DNA of 64,000 bases from an uncultured bacterium (GCA_903928345.1 CAIYQO010000082.1:1-64000), one strand, 5' to 3'. Shown: positions 51,447 to 59,272, numbered from the stretch's first letter. Made by a program: numbers and translations. The notes: generated from the sequence alone by a model not told the origin.

Positions 51447-53471
51447 CTACTTCCCTCCTGCGGCAAGCTGGCAACGACACCCCGCGTGTAGGGGCGGGTG
51501 TAAAAGGTCGTTGGTCGGGGTCAAGGGTGTCTGCCCGTCTGTGTCGGGAGTCACGGGTACGCCGGCCACGGTGAAGGGCTCGTCGAGGGGGAGGGTTTTG
51601 CCGTTCATGCTCTGGCAAAGACCACACTCGTCGGCGCCGGTTGCCCATCGCTTTGACGTGATGCCGCAGGCACGCATTGACGCGAGGGCCAGGGCGTTGC
51701 CGCATTGTGCGGCTTCGGATCGCGCGGCCTTGTCGGCTACCCCGTCCGCTGCCTGCGTGGTGAAGTGGGTAGAACAGGTGTCGGCAAGGGGCAGGTTATT
51801 GGTAAAGGCGCCTTGTAGGGCTTTCCGGGCGTGCAGACAGGTGCGAGTCGCGAGCCCATCACACAGGTCGTCAATCATCCCGGTTACGGCGTCGGGGAGG
51901 ATGTCTTCGGCGTCGGGAAACGTGCCATAGAGGGCGCGCGCGTAGGTGGTCAGTGTCGGCTTGGCACACCGCGCGACATAGGCCGGGTGTTCGGAATCGA
52001 AGTAGTCATTCACCCACGCGGTCAGTCCTGCCGCGTCTGTTGCCGAAGACTTTCCGGCTTGCCGCATCACATCGGCACGTTGGCGTGCCTGTACGCGCGT
52101 GAGCACGTCCGAGAAGACCGGCTCGAATGACCGGCACAAGGCGCGCCGGGCGTCTGTGCCATCCGGTGGTGCTATTGCCGCGCGTTGCTCGACAGGGTCG
52201 GACGCTTTGCGGCGAAGGCTTCCCGGCTCTGGCGGATTCGGGTCGGCCGTGGAATCCTGCGGGGTACCGAGCGGAACCATATTTAGCGGGGTGAGGTACT
52301 GGTCGCCGTTCGGAATCGGGTCCATATCTTCGATTCGGCGGATATCATTCACGCTCAGCCATCCGTTTTGTCTGGCGATTGCGTGGGCTTCGTAGCGGTC
52401 TTTCAGGGGCGCCTTAACAAGGTCGGCGTCATAGAATTCGAAGTAGTATTGTGCCTTCTCGGAGGGCTTCAAGAGCTTAAACGCACAATACTGCTGCCAG
52501 CGCACCAACCACGGGCGAAGCGTGCCTTGTAGGTAGTCTTGCCCCGAGATTTCGGCGCTTGCCCCACTCGTGCGTTCAGGTACCCCGATTTTATGCGGGG
52601 GCATACGGTAGAGGCGGGCGATTTCGAGGGTTTGGTGTTGGCGCTGCTCGATAGGCAGAATGTCCTTCAAATTCGACTGGACGGCGGTGTATTTTAACCC
52701 CTCTTCGAGGAGGGCGACACGTTGCGCCTTATCAAGCGAACCGTGCTCGGACGACCAGGAATCTTTCAGGTTCTTCTTCGCCGCATCGGAGAGCTTGCCG
52801 GGGTATTCGAGGATGTCCTTTAAGTGTCCGCCGTTGGCATAATAGGCGGAGGCGAAAGTCTCAACGGCGGTGCTTAAACCGAATACGTCGGGGGCCAGTT
52901 GCCACGGGGCTTTTCCGACAATATTGTCCGTGACCAGGGCCGGTACATGGAGCACGTCCTCGCGCCGTAACGTAACCATAGCACTGCCGGGGATGGAAAC
53001 CCGGTAGGCGATGGTATTATCCGGCGCGCGGAACGGAAGGACAAACAGGGCGGGAATGGGCCACAGGGCCGTCACGCTGCCGTATCCGTCGCGCTCTATC
53101 TCGGCGTAACTGTTGCCCCACAGCACTTGATCCCATACGCTCAGGTGAAAGAAGGAGAACGCGGGCATTTCGATATTCGGGGAGACCGACAACAGGTTGA
53201 AAAGCGGATGTTCGGTCGCACGGGCGTGTTCGTTGCCTTTCCCCCGGCGGTAGAGGTAAAGGGGCAGGGTGGCAATGTCTTCGGCTAACACCCTGGTACA
53301 GGCGAAGACCGCCGACAGGGCGGTCACGCTATGGGGAGTGACGTTGACACCGGCCCGGTGTGAGTGCCACCCGCCGCGAAGCGCTTCGACGAGCCACGGC
53401 ATCGGGTCGGCGACGGTCGAAGGCGGGGTCGTGGCGCGCGGCTCAAATAGGTTGATTCCGAAGAGCTTCAT
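51447..53471 (-). CDS. portal protein fused to MuF/gp7-like head morphogenesis domain
   Basis: 674 residues, about 250 more than a usual HK97-like portal. Portal part (1-415): AVFACTRVLAEDIATLPLYLYRR, WGNSYAEIERDGYGSV, RMPPHKIGVPERTS, YLTPLNMVPLG. Linker with charged Pro-rich sequence (about 415-450). C-terminal part (about 450-674) is helical, then TSKRWATGADECGLCQSMNGKTLP and DLLHPPLHAGCRCQLA, the SPP1 gp7/Mu gpF C-terminal motif with Cys and His. The usual separate gene for that protein is absent here, so the fusion is consistent. Confidence 0.88.
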   Translation of the reverse strand: MKLFGINLFEPRATTPPSTVADPMPWLVEALRGGWHSHRAGVNVTPHSVTALSAVFACTRVLAEDIATLPLYLYRRGKGNEHARATEHPLFNLLSVSPNIEMPAFSFFHLSVWDQVLWGNSYAEIERDGYGSVTALWPIPALFVLPFRAPDNTIAYRVSIPGSAMVTLRREDVLHVPALVTDNIVGKAPWQLAPDVFGLSTAVETFASAYYANGGHLKDILEYPGKLSDAAKKNLKDSWSSEHGSLDKAQRVALLEEGLKYTAVQSNLKDILPIEQRQHQTLEIARLYRMPPHKIGVPERTSGASAEISGQDYLQGTLRPWLVRWQQYCAFKLLKPSEKAQYYFEFYDADLVKAPLKDRYEAHAIARQNGWLSVNDIRRIEDMDPIPNGDQYLTPLNMVPLGTPQDSTADPNPPEPGSLRRKASDPVEQRAAIAPPDGTDARRALCRSFEPVFSDVLTRVQARQRADVMRQAGKSSATDAAGLTAWVNDYFDSEHPAYVARCAKPTLTTYARALYGTFPDAEDILPDAVTGMIDDLCDGLATRTCLHARKALQGAFTNNLPLADTCSTHFTTQAADGVADKAARSEAAQCGNALALASMRACGITSKRWATGADECGLCQSMNGKTLPLDEPFTVAGVPVTPDTDGQTPLTPTNDLLHPPLHAGCRCQLAAGGK

Positions 53472-53477
53472 ACGTGG

Positions 53478-55193
53478 TTATCCAAGGAAGGTGATACCGG
53501 CAGACTCGTAGACCGACGGGGCGGAGGCGGTGCCGTGACGCGTGGCGCGGTCCAGGCCCATGATTAACGCGACGGCGCCGTCAATGCGCTCGGTCGCCTT
53601 TGCCTTGTCGAGTTTGATATTGCCTGCCGCGTCCGAGGTGGTGACGGCGTTGTCGATATTCCAGGAGAGGACGGGGTTGCCGTTGTGAGTGAGGTCACGA
53701 CCGGCTACGAGCCGTTCAAGCTCTTTGCAGGGCGGCGACATGCTGGCGTATCCCTGCCCAAATTGCACGAGGAAGTTCTCCCCGTGACCCTCGGACAGGC
53801 GCGCGGTGATGACTTGCGAGCCCCACCGGTCGAAGGCAATTTCGCGCACGTCGAAGGCGTCGCAGTCTTTTGCGATCTGTGCGAGAATGAACTCGTGGTC
53901 GATCACGTCGCCGGGGGTGGCAGTGAGGAAGCTCTCGCGTTGCCATACGTCGTAGGGCACGCGGTCTTTTGCGGCGCGGCGGTGTACGCCCTCACTTGGA
54001 CAGAAGAAACGAGCGAGTACCTTGTACGGCTCGTTTTCGGCGATAGGTGGAAAGACCAGCACGAACGCGGAAAGGTCGGTCGTGGTCGAAAGGTCCAAGC
54101 CTGCGTAACAGGGGCGACCGAGAAGGTCCTCTTCGGTGTAGTCGGCGTAGCAAGCCGCCCACGCGGCGGGGTCAAGCCATCGGGAAACGCTCTGAGTCCA
54201 GATTCCGAAGTGAAGACGCTTCGTGTTATTCTGCGAGGCGGGCTTTTCGTAGCTTTCCCGCACGATGTCGGCGAGGGCGTCACGGGTGATACTCACTCCG
54301 AGATTCGGGTTGGCCTTCGTCCAGGTCGCTTCGTCACACCAATCGTCGTCGGCGTCCAGGTCGGGCCAGTCGTACTTCTGATCTAACCCATAGACGACGC
54401 CGAAGAAGGCGTCGTCAAAAATCTGCTGTGTGAGAATCTTCCGCGTATAATCGCGTTGCTCCCAACAAATCGAGTGACGATCAAACCCGCTCGTGGTAAT
54501 CATCGCCATTAACGGCTGAGTACGCGCGATACCGGACCCGGCGAATACGTCGTAGATTTCGCGGTTCGGGTGACGGTGTAATTCGTCGATTGAAACGAAC
54601 GACACATTCTTCCCGTCAAGCGTGTTAGCCTCTGACGAGACCGGGTAGAAGTTTGAGAACGTCTTCACGACGGAAAGGTTGTTCTGCCGCACGTCTACGC
54701 GCTTTTTAAGAAGCGGCGACTTTAAGACGAACTTCCGCGCCGAATCCCACACCTCTTTTGCTTGCACGCGTCCCGTCGCCGCAGACACGACATTTGCCGA
54801 TGGTTCGTGGTCGGCTAACAGGTGATACAGACCGAGCCCGCCTAGCCACGTACTTTTGCCGTTCTTCTTTGAGATTTCGCAATACGCTTTGCGAAACCGG
54901 CGCGAGCCGTCTTCTCGCTTAAACCCGTACAAGTTCCATTGTATAAACTGTTGGTACGGCGCGAGAATGAACGGCTTACCGGACCACGCCCCGTCGGTCA
55001 GTCGAAGAAACCTAAAAAAGTCTATCGTTCGTTGTGCGGCGGCCCGGTCGAAGGTGATACCGCGTTCGTGTCCCGTTTCCCTATCGCGATAATAGCGGTC
55101 AACGGCAAGTTTGACGTACCGGCTCGCGACGAGCTTTCCGCTTCGAATATCGGCGGCGTACTGTTCGGCAGGGTGTAAAGATATTTTAGTCAT
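53478..55193 (-). CDS. terL: terminase large subunit
   Basis: 571 residues. The ATPase has Walker A-like SKKNGKST, Walker B VSIDELH and the motif III region TTSGFD. The nuclease half has AGLDLSTTTDLSAFVLVF with its acidic metal ligands, EIAFDRWGS and the final DGAVALIMGLDRA. This is the HK97/P27-associated YmfN-type family. The chosen start at 55193 overlaps the small subunit by 8 bp; upstream in-frame ATGs lie deeper inside that gene. Confidence 0.95.
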   Translation of the reverse strand: MTKISLHPAEQYAADIRSGKLVASRYVKLAVDRYYRDRETGHERGITFDRAAAQRTIDFFRFLRLTDGAWSGKPFILAPYQQFIQWNLYGFKREDGSRRFRKAYCEISKKNGKSTWLGGLGLYHLLADHEPSANVVSAATGRVQAKEVWDSARKFVLKSPLLKKRVDVRQNNLSVVKTFSNFYPVSSEANTLDGKNVSFVSIDELHRHPNREIYDVFAGSGIARTQPLMAMITTSGFDRHSICWEQRDYTRKILTQQIFDDAFFGVVYGLDQKYDWPDLDADDDWCDEATWTKANPNLGVSITRDALADIVRESYEKPASQNNTKRLHFGIWTQSVSRWLDPAAWAACYADYTEEDLLGRPCYAGLDLSTTTDLSAFVLVFPPIAENEPYKVLARFFCPSEGVHRRAAKDRVPYDVWQRESFLTATPGDVIDHEFILAQIAKDCDAFDVREIAFDRWGSQVITARLSEGHGENFLVQFGQGYASMSPPCKELERLVAGRDLTHNGNPVLSWNIDNAVTTSDAAGNIKLDKAKATERIDGAVALIMGLDRATRHGTASAPSVYESAGITFLG

Positions 55194-55659
55194 CGGCGTT
55201 GAGGAAGGCGTCGAATTCCTCATCTTGGTTCCCTGTTTTCTTCGGTGCAACCGTCAACCGAGTACGTGACGCGGGGGTGAGTCCGAACTCAGAGAGGAAC
55301 TTGCACATATTCGCGAGGGACTTATTTGCGATACTCACGTATGGGGATTGGATCGGAATCTTATTCGGTGTCATCACGAGAAGACCGTGTTCGCGGATTT
55401 TAGCTTGCGCTTCCACCCACATAGCGAAGCTCTCGCAATACGCCCCTAAAGCGGTGATGTCGGCTTCTGTGAGAAGTTGCGATTCGACGAGTATCGGCAC
55501 CACGCGGCGCCATTCTTTCCGCGCGACGGTCGAGAGGTGTTTCGGCGGTTCAAAGGTCTTGAACTCCGGGGGCTGGGGCTCGTGCTCGGGGAGAGGTCGC
55601 CTGCCGGGGTTTCCTCGCAGCACTTTCAACGCGGTTGGGGTTGGTTTTCGGCCTGCCAT
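55186..55659 (-). CDS. terS: terminase small subunit, P27 family
   Basis: 157 residues with the P27 signature MAGRKPTPTALKVLRGNPGR and later LSTVARKEWRRVVPIL, TEADITALGAYCESFAMW. The C-terminus is acidic. It recognises the packaging site. It lies 16 bp downstream of the tRNA-like gene. Confidence 0.93.
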   Translation of the reverse strand: MAGRKPTPTALKVLRGNPGRRPLPEHEPQPPEFKTFEPPKHLSTVARKEWRRVVPILVESQLLTEADITALGAYCESFAMWVEAQAKIREHGLLVMTPNKIPIQSPYVSIANKSLANMCKFLSEFGLTPASRTRLTVAPKKTGNQDEEFDAFLNADD

Positions 55660-55675
55660 ACAGGGACCTCTAAAA

Positions 55676-55749
55676 TGGAGCGCCGGGGTCGGAATTGCAC
55701 CGCCCCTTTCCCGTGGAAACGGGATGTACCGCGACTATACGACCGGCGC
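55676..55749 (-). tRNA. phage tRNA-Gly(TCC)-like gene with irregular arms
   Basis: A 74-nt stretch has a perfect 7-bp acceptor stem (GCGCCGG / CCGGCGC), discriminator T and encoded CCA, as in tRNA-Gly. The D arm pairs as GTAT/GTAC. The loop TTTCCAC places TCC at the anticodon position, but the stem fits best with a 6-nt or 8-nt loop (TCCC/GGGA). The T arm (GG-CGG TGCAATT CCG-CC) has a 6-bp stem with one G-A mismatch and T-G-C instead of T-T-C. Its first 15 nt overlap the end of the Mom-like gene. It may be functional or a decayed copy. Confidence 0.6.
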
Positions 55750-56349
55750 GCGTTTCGGATAGGGCTTGGCGAGTGTGGCGATCTGCGCTCGCATCTTGTC
55801 GTCGAGAGGGTAGAGGTACGTGTGCTTCCACGTCGTCGGTTCCCATGCCGCGCGACTCCCGGTAATGGCCGTGATTCGCTCAGGGGACGCGGTGCCGTAT
55901 AGGCTTGACGCGGTGCGCTTGTGCATTGATATGCCACCGACGAGCAGGGCCGCCTGTGCCGTTGAGGGGCCGGCGTATGTCCATCCGGTCGCTTGGTATA
56001 TGCCGCCGTGATGCTGCTGCTTCGGGTCTGCATAACTGACAATGAGCCGCAAGCCGGGGCTCTGCTTTTTCAGCAGGCGCAAGGCGACGGCGAGGATACG
56101 GCTGACGTGGGCTTCGTGTTTCCACAAGGCGACCCGAACAAGCTCGCATACTTCCGTCTGTGCTAGCCCGTAGGGGGTGCCGGCATGATTATTTCCGCCG
56201 CGTCCGAAGATCACGGCCCCGATAAACTGCTCATCTTCCCAAACACCAACTTTGACGAGCTTCCCGGCAGGCATCTTGTGGGAATAGTGCCAATGGAGGA
56301 CGGCGTACTCAGCGGCTTTATGATCGCACCAATCGAGGCGGAGGGTCAT
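55735..56349 (-). CDS. Mom-like adenine-modification protein
   Basis: 204 residues. The sequence matches the pattern of the phage Mu Mom family, a GNAT-fold protein that converts adenine to N6-carbamoylmethyl-adenine: HWHYSHKMPAGKLVKVGVWE, FIGAVIFGRGGNNHAG, TEVCELVRVALWKHE (the conserved ELxRVAL), LRLIVSYADPKQQHHGGIYQATGW (SYADP core and GxxYxAxxW). Such modification shields phage DNA from host restriction. It overlaps the ParB-like gene by ATGA. The Mu activator Com is not seen, so regulation must differ. Confidence 0.85.
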   Translation of the reverse strand: MTLRLDWCDHKAAEYAVLHWHYSHKMPAGKLVKVGVWEDEQFIGAVIFGRGGNNHAGTPYGLAQTEVCELVRVALWKHEAHVSRILAVALRLLKKQSPGLRLIVSYADPKQQHHGGIYQATGWTYAGPSTAQAALLVGGISMHKRTASSLYGTASPERITAITGSRAAWEPTTWKHTYLYPLDDKMRAQIATLAKPYPKRAPVV

Positions 56350-56861
56350 GGGGTGAACTCTTTCCCACAGTGGGGGCAGGTGAGGGGTTTCTTTTTGTCG
56401 AGCCGCCCTTGCGAGTCTTCGCCGGACGGCGGGAAGTTGGGCGGGGCGACGGTGCTCATCAAGGCGTCAATCTCTTGTTCATCCCAGCAGTCGGCGAGGT
56501 CGATTCCGCCGTTGAGGTCGGCGGCGATCACTTCGGGATTCCACGCGGCGAGTTCGGCTGTCCGGTTGTCGAGATACGCGAGCCGCTTCTTCTGTGCGGG
56601 AGTGAGCCCGGTACGCTGGACGGCGACGAGGGTATCACCTTCGACCTGCACGACGAGGACGCGATCAATGCCGGCCCCTGCTGCTGCCTGTACTGTGCCG
56701 TTGCCAGCCAGGACGACATTGTCTTCGTCAATCACGATAGACCTGGCCGCGCCAAGTTCCTGCAAAGAGGTAGTCAGAAGATCGCTGCCGCGCGGGGTGC
56801 GCTTGCGGGCGTTTTTCTTATCAGGTTTCAAGTCTTTTAAGTGTTTGAGCTGGTCGGCCAT
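56346..56861 (-). CDS. ParB-like nuclease-domain protein with C-terminal zinc ribbon
   Basis: 171 residues. The ParB N-terminal fold is seen in LKPDKKNARKRTPRGSDLLTTSLQELGAARSIVIDEDNVVLAGNGTVQAA (GNGTVQAA in place of GHRRL). It continues to LAYLDNRTAELAAWN. The end CPHCGKEF is half of a zinc finger. ParB-like proteins of this sort are often encoded beside phage DNA methylases; here the neighbour is Mom-like, with overlapping genes. A role in targeting or restricting modification is inferred. Confidence 0.8.
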   Translation of the reverse strand: MADQLKHLKDLKPDKKNARKRTPRGSDLLTTSLQELGAARSIVIDEDNVVLAGNGTVQAAAGAGIDRVLVVQVEGDTLVAVQRTGLTPAQKKRLAYLDNRTAELAAWNPEVIAADLNGGIDLADCWDEQEIDALMSTVAPPNFPPSGEDSQGRLDKKKPLTCPHCGKEFTP

Positions 56862-56928
56862 GGTGTTGTACCCCGTATAGTCTGAAACGCGCCGATGCGT
56901 ATGAAGCTCCCCCGCCGGCCCCTAGACT

Positions 56929-57006
56929 CGGTTTTGATACAAAACGACACCCCCTACCCCGATACATAAGTGAGATAATCAGGTCTGTCTTTTTGTATCA
57001 AAACCG
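56929..57006. repeat. 16-bp inverted repeat flanking the 3' end of the HNH gene
   Basis: CGGTTTTGATACAAAA (56929-56944) and TTTTGTATCAAAACCG (56991-57006) are perfect complements 46 bp apart. The right arm lies inside the end of the HNH gene. Possible use as terminator or operator before the ParB-Mom genes. Confidence 0.55.
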
Positions 57007-57332
57007 TGTGACTTTTCGTGACACGTTTTGCACAGGGAACGCAGGTTATTCCATACAAGGCGGAGGTCGGGGCGTTGGTCTATCGGCTGGACGTGATGCA
57101 CCAGGGCGGTCAGGGTGACACGCCCGGCGGCTTCGCACGCTTCACAGAGCGGGTGCTGCGCGCGGTATGCGTTGCGAAGACGTTCCCACGCGTTGTCGTA
57201 CCCGCGCGCGCGGGAGGAAAGTCGCGGGGTATCGGTCTTATAGGTGGGTCGGGCGTGGTCTTCGCAGTAACTTCCGCGAGTGAGCTTAGGACAGCCGGGC
57301 GCGTTACACGGTTTCTTCGGCTTCATCGGCAT
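56979..57332 (-). CDS. HNH endonuclease
   Basis: 117 residues from MPMKPKKPCNAPGC; GGAGGAAGAG lies upstream. Two CxxC-like pairs (CNAPGC, CEAC) and the HNH core LVHHVQPIDQRP, NNLRSLCKTCHEKSH are present. HNH enzymes located next to terminase often take part in cos-type packaging (HK97 gp74-like); here TerS is four genes away, so this is plausible but not certain. Confidence 0.88.
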   Translation of the reverse strand: MPMKPKKPCNAPGCPKLTRGSYCEDHARPTYKTDTPRLSSRARGYDNAWERLRNAYRAQHPLCEACEAAGRVTLTALVHHVQPIDQRPDLRLVWNNLRSLCKTCHEKSHGFDTKRQT

Positions 57333-57444
57333 AAGGCTCTTCCTCCTGCCCCTCGTCGTCGTCTTCGAGAAGCGCATCGAGGAGGGAGGGAAGCCGTTTA
57401 TAGAAGTAGCGGAGTTGATCTTCGGTTATTTCGTATGTAGACAT
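57304..57444 (-). CDS. tiny acidic phage protein
   Basis: 46 residues from MSTYEITEDQLRYFYKRL, ending in a very acidic tail (EDDDEGQEEEPYADEAEETV). It lies first behind the late promoter and overlaps the HNH start by 29 bp, while containing the HNH ribosome site. The ribosome site of its own is weak, so it may be a translational leader. Function unknown. Confidence 0.45.
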   Translation of the reverse strand: MSTYEITEDQLRYFYKRLPSLLDALLEDDDEGQEEEPYADEAEETV

Positions 57445-57534
57445 AGTTCAGGCAAAGGGGGCGGGCGGCCCAGGTGGAGGTAACGAACCTGAGCCGCCCT
57501 GCGAGGGAGTGTGTATTCAGTTTTCGACACTACC

Positions 57535-57588
57535 ATCATACCACTAATCCACCCTTTTTTTGTTGCGTGTGCGTTGCGTTCTTGTTGC
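57535..57588 (-). promoter_or_regulatory. late promoter with three activator-type repeats
   Basis: TGGTATGAT (extended -10; 57543-57535) is preceded by three GCAAC direct repeats starting at 57588, 57577 and 57566, exactly 11 bp apart. The last reaches the place of the -35 box, which otherwise is poor. This is the design of an activator-dependent promoter. The likely activator is the gene just upstream (57595-58170). The promoter drives the HNH-to-lysis gene block. Confidence 0.6.
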
Positions 57589-57594
57589 ATAGAT

Positions 57595-58170
57595 TCAGGC
57601 GAAGACTTCAACGCGGATATGGGGGCGTTTCCGTCGCGGGGTCACCCACGGTGCAAGACCGAGAGCGACGGCGAACGCGTCGTGTGCTGCGTCGATCCTG
57701 CGCCCGATAGTCGAGGCGTCAGCGTACAGTTCCGCGCCTATCTCTCGCAACGTCTGGTCATCACGATACCGACGCTCTAAGAGGTCGCGGGTTTCTGGGG
57801 TGAGGCGTCCGAGGGCTTTCGTCACGGGAAACCATTTCGCGAACAGGTCCGAGGCCCTGGTCTCGTACTTTGCGGCCCGCAGGCGCAGACGATCTATCTC
57901 ACGCAGGATGCCTTTTGCCGTGGCTTCGAAAACCGCATATCCGGTCGCGGTCGGGTCGCCGGGTATCGGGTTACCGGGCCGGCCATATAACGGGGTGAGG
58001 CGAGAGACGCCGACCGACGGCAGGCACCCGTCCCCAGTCACGAGGGCCTCAAGGTGGCGCATATGCCGGGTGGTCTCTTCGTAGGCGTTCTGGTCTGCCG
58101 TCGCGTCTTTTATCGCGGCATAGTACCCAGTCAAAGTGCTCTGGACATTCACGTGTAGTTGTGTGCTCAA
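57595..58170 (-). CDS. late-gene regulator, sigma-70 region-4/ArpU/RinA-like
   Basis: 191 residues from a TTG start with GGAGG upstream. The last 70 residues (LGRLTPETRDLLERRYRDDQTLREIGAELYADASTIGRRIDAAHDAF) form a helix-turn-helix of the sigma region-4 type. The N-terminal part is helical. Position before the HNH-terminase block is that of ArpU/RinA late regulators, which bind direct repeats upstream of the late promoter. Confidence 0.78.
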   Translation of the reverse strand: MSTQLHVNVQSTLTGYYAAIKDATADQNAYEETTRHMRHLEALVTGDGCLPSVGVSRLTPLYGRPGNPIPGDPTATGYAVFEATAKGILREIDRLRLRAAKYETRASDLFAKWFPVTKALGRLTPETRDLLERRYRDDQTLREIGAELYADASTIGRRIDAAHDAFAVALGLAPWVTPRRKRPHIRVEVFA

Positions 58171-58250
58171 GGTGTTCCTCCAGTTTGTCTTGCAGGGGGC
58201 CTAGCGTGCCCGTAGCGCGTCGAAACACTTTCGGGGCGGAAGTTACAGGT

Positions 58251-58811
58251 CTATATATCCGACACGTCGATTCCGTCCTCTGGCGGCGTCCAGCGCGGCG
58301 GTTTGGCGGGCGGGTGTAGGATGGTCTCCCGGCAGTAGGCGGCAATGAGCAGGGCTTCCGCCCGTCCATCGTCCTTGACCCGTTTCAAGGATGATGCGAG
58401 GTCGGGGAAGAGGCGCCGGGCAAGGTCGCGGCTGGCGGCTTTCTTGTCCTTCCGTGCTTGTCCGGTGAAGCTGGCGTCTTTCATTTTCGCCGTCCATTGT
58501 GCCGGGGTTGCCGTGGTGAACCCCAACCCGCACACGTACAGAGCCCCGAGCAGCACCCCGAAGGACTTCCCGAAGTTGAAGCTGCTCGTCACTCCTTGCT
58601 TTGGCATGGCGCCGACATGCTCAAGGCAGACGTGAATATCACGGCGACGGGTGCCTTCATCGAGGAGACGGTCGGCGAGTTCGGCGAGAAGGACGGCGTT
58701 GTCGCCCTGAGACGCGCTCAGGTCGTAGACTTCCGGTTTCCGGGTGTCACCTTCATAGAGGATACCCACGGCGCCGGTTTGGCCGGGGTCGATGCCGATA
58801 AAGATTTTCAT
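58251..58811 (-). CDS. RuvC-like Holliday junction resolvase
   Basis: 186 residues. The retroviral integrase fold signs are IFIGIDPGQTGAVGIL (catalytic Asp), HVCLEHV (Glu) and KDDGRAEALLIA (two acidic residues). The QGVTSSFNFGKSFGVLLGALY segment is common to phage RuvC-like enzymes. It should process branched replication intermediates before packaging. Confidence 0.88.
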   Translation of the reverse strand: MKIFIGIDPGQTGAVGILYEGDTRKPEVYDLSASQGDNAVLLAELADRLLDEGTRRRDIHVCLEHVGAMPKQGVTSSFNFGKSFGVLLGALYVCGLGFTTATPAQWTAKMKDASFTGQARKDKKAASRDLARRLFPDLASSLKRVKDDGRAEALLIAAYCRETILHPPAKPPRWTPPEDGIDVSDI

Positions 58812-58813
58812 GG

Positions 58814-59065
58814 CTACCGGCCTCCGGTGTGAGGGGCGCGTCCGAGTTTCACCCGCCCTCGGACGAACGGGTCAAGGGCATTGAGGAGGAGAAGGAGGCA
58901 CGCGTCGTCGGCGGGTGACCACGTGCCCGCCTTGCGGTTCAGGTGTGCCCACCGTAGCAGGGCCACGCGCAGGCGCGCCGCCGGGCGGTAGGTGTCTACG
59001 CCTTCGGCGTGGGTGATCGTCTCCACTCGGAGAGTCGCGCGGTCGAAGATGTCTTCTTTGTTCAT
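58814..59065 (-). CDS. small phage protein of unknown function
   Basis: 83 residues, helical (RVALLRWAHLNRKAGTWSPADDACLLLLLNALDPFVRGRV), 2 bp before the RuvC-like gene, with AGAGGTAAACACC before ATG. A replication accessory role is possible from context only. Confidence 0.6.
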   Translation of the reverse strand: MNKEDIFDRATLRVETITHAEGVDTYRPAARLRVALLRWAHLNRKAGTWSPADDACLLLLLNALDPFVRGRVKLGRAPHTGGR

Positions 59066-59142
59066 GGTGTTTACCTCTCTCTCGGTCGAATCCTATAACT
59101 GTTCAAGCCCCTGCGGGAAGGGTTCCGGGCGGTGCGGGCGTA

Positions 59143-59272
59143 GCACTTGCAGCACTTTACATGACCTCTCTTAGAACCCCCACAGGAAAATCATTCACTA
59201 TAGTGATAGTGATATATAGGGGAAGGTGTTGGGAGTCACCCCCGAAAGTGCTGCAAGTGCGGCAAGTGCTAC
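59143..59272. repeat. inverted GCACTTGC repeats beside helicase gene
   Basis: GCACTTGCAGCACTTT (59143-59158) has a perfect reverse complement at 59245-59260, followed by a further GGCAAGTGCTAC (59261-59272) that overlaps the helicase stop. The 85 bp between are AT-rich and include ACTATAGTGATAGTGATATAT. Iterons plus an AT-rich spacer next to the helicase could mark a replication origin; a terminator hairpin is the plain alternative. Confidence 0.5.

Noticed and set aside
57562-57588. Three regular GCAAC/GTTGC units as a mini CRISPR or satellite
   Set aside because: Units are 5 bp at 11-bp period, far too short for CRISPR, and their place before an extended -10 fits activator sites.
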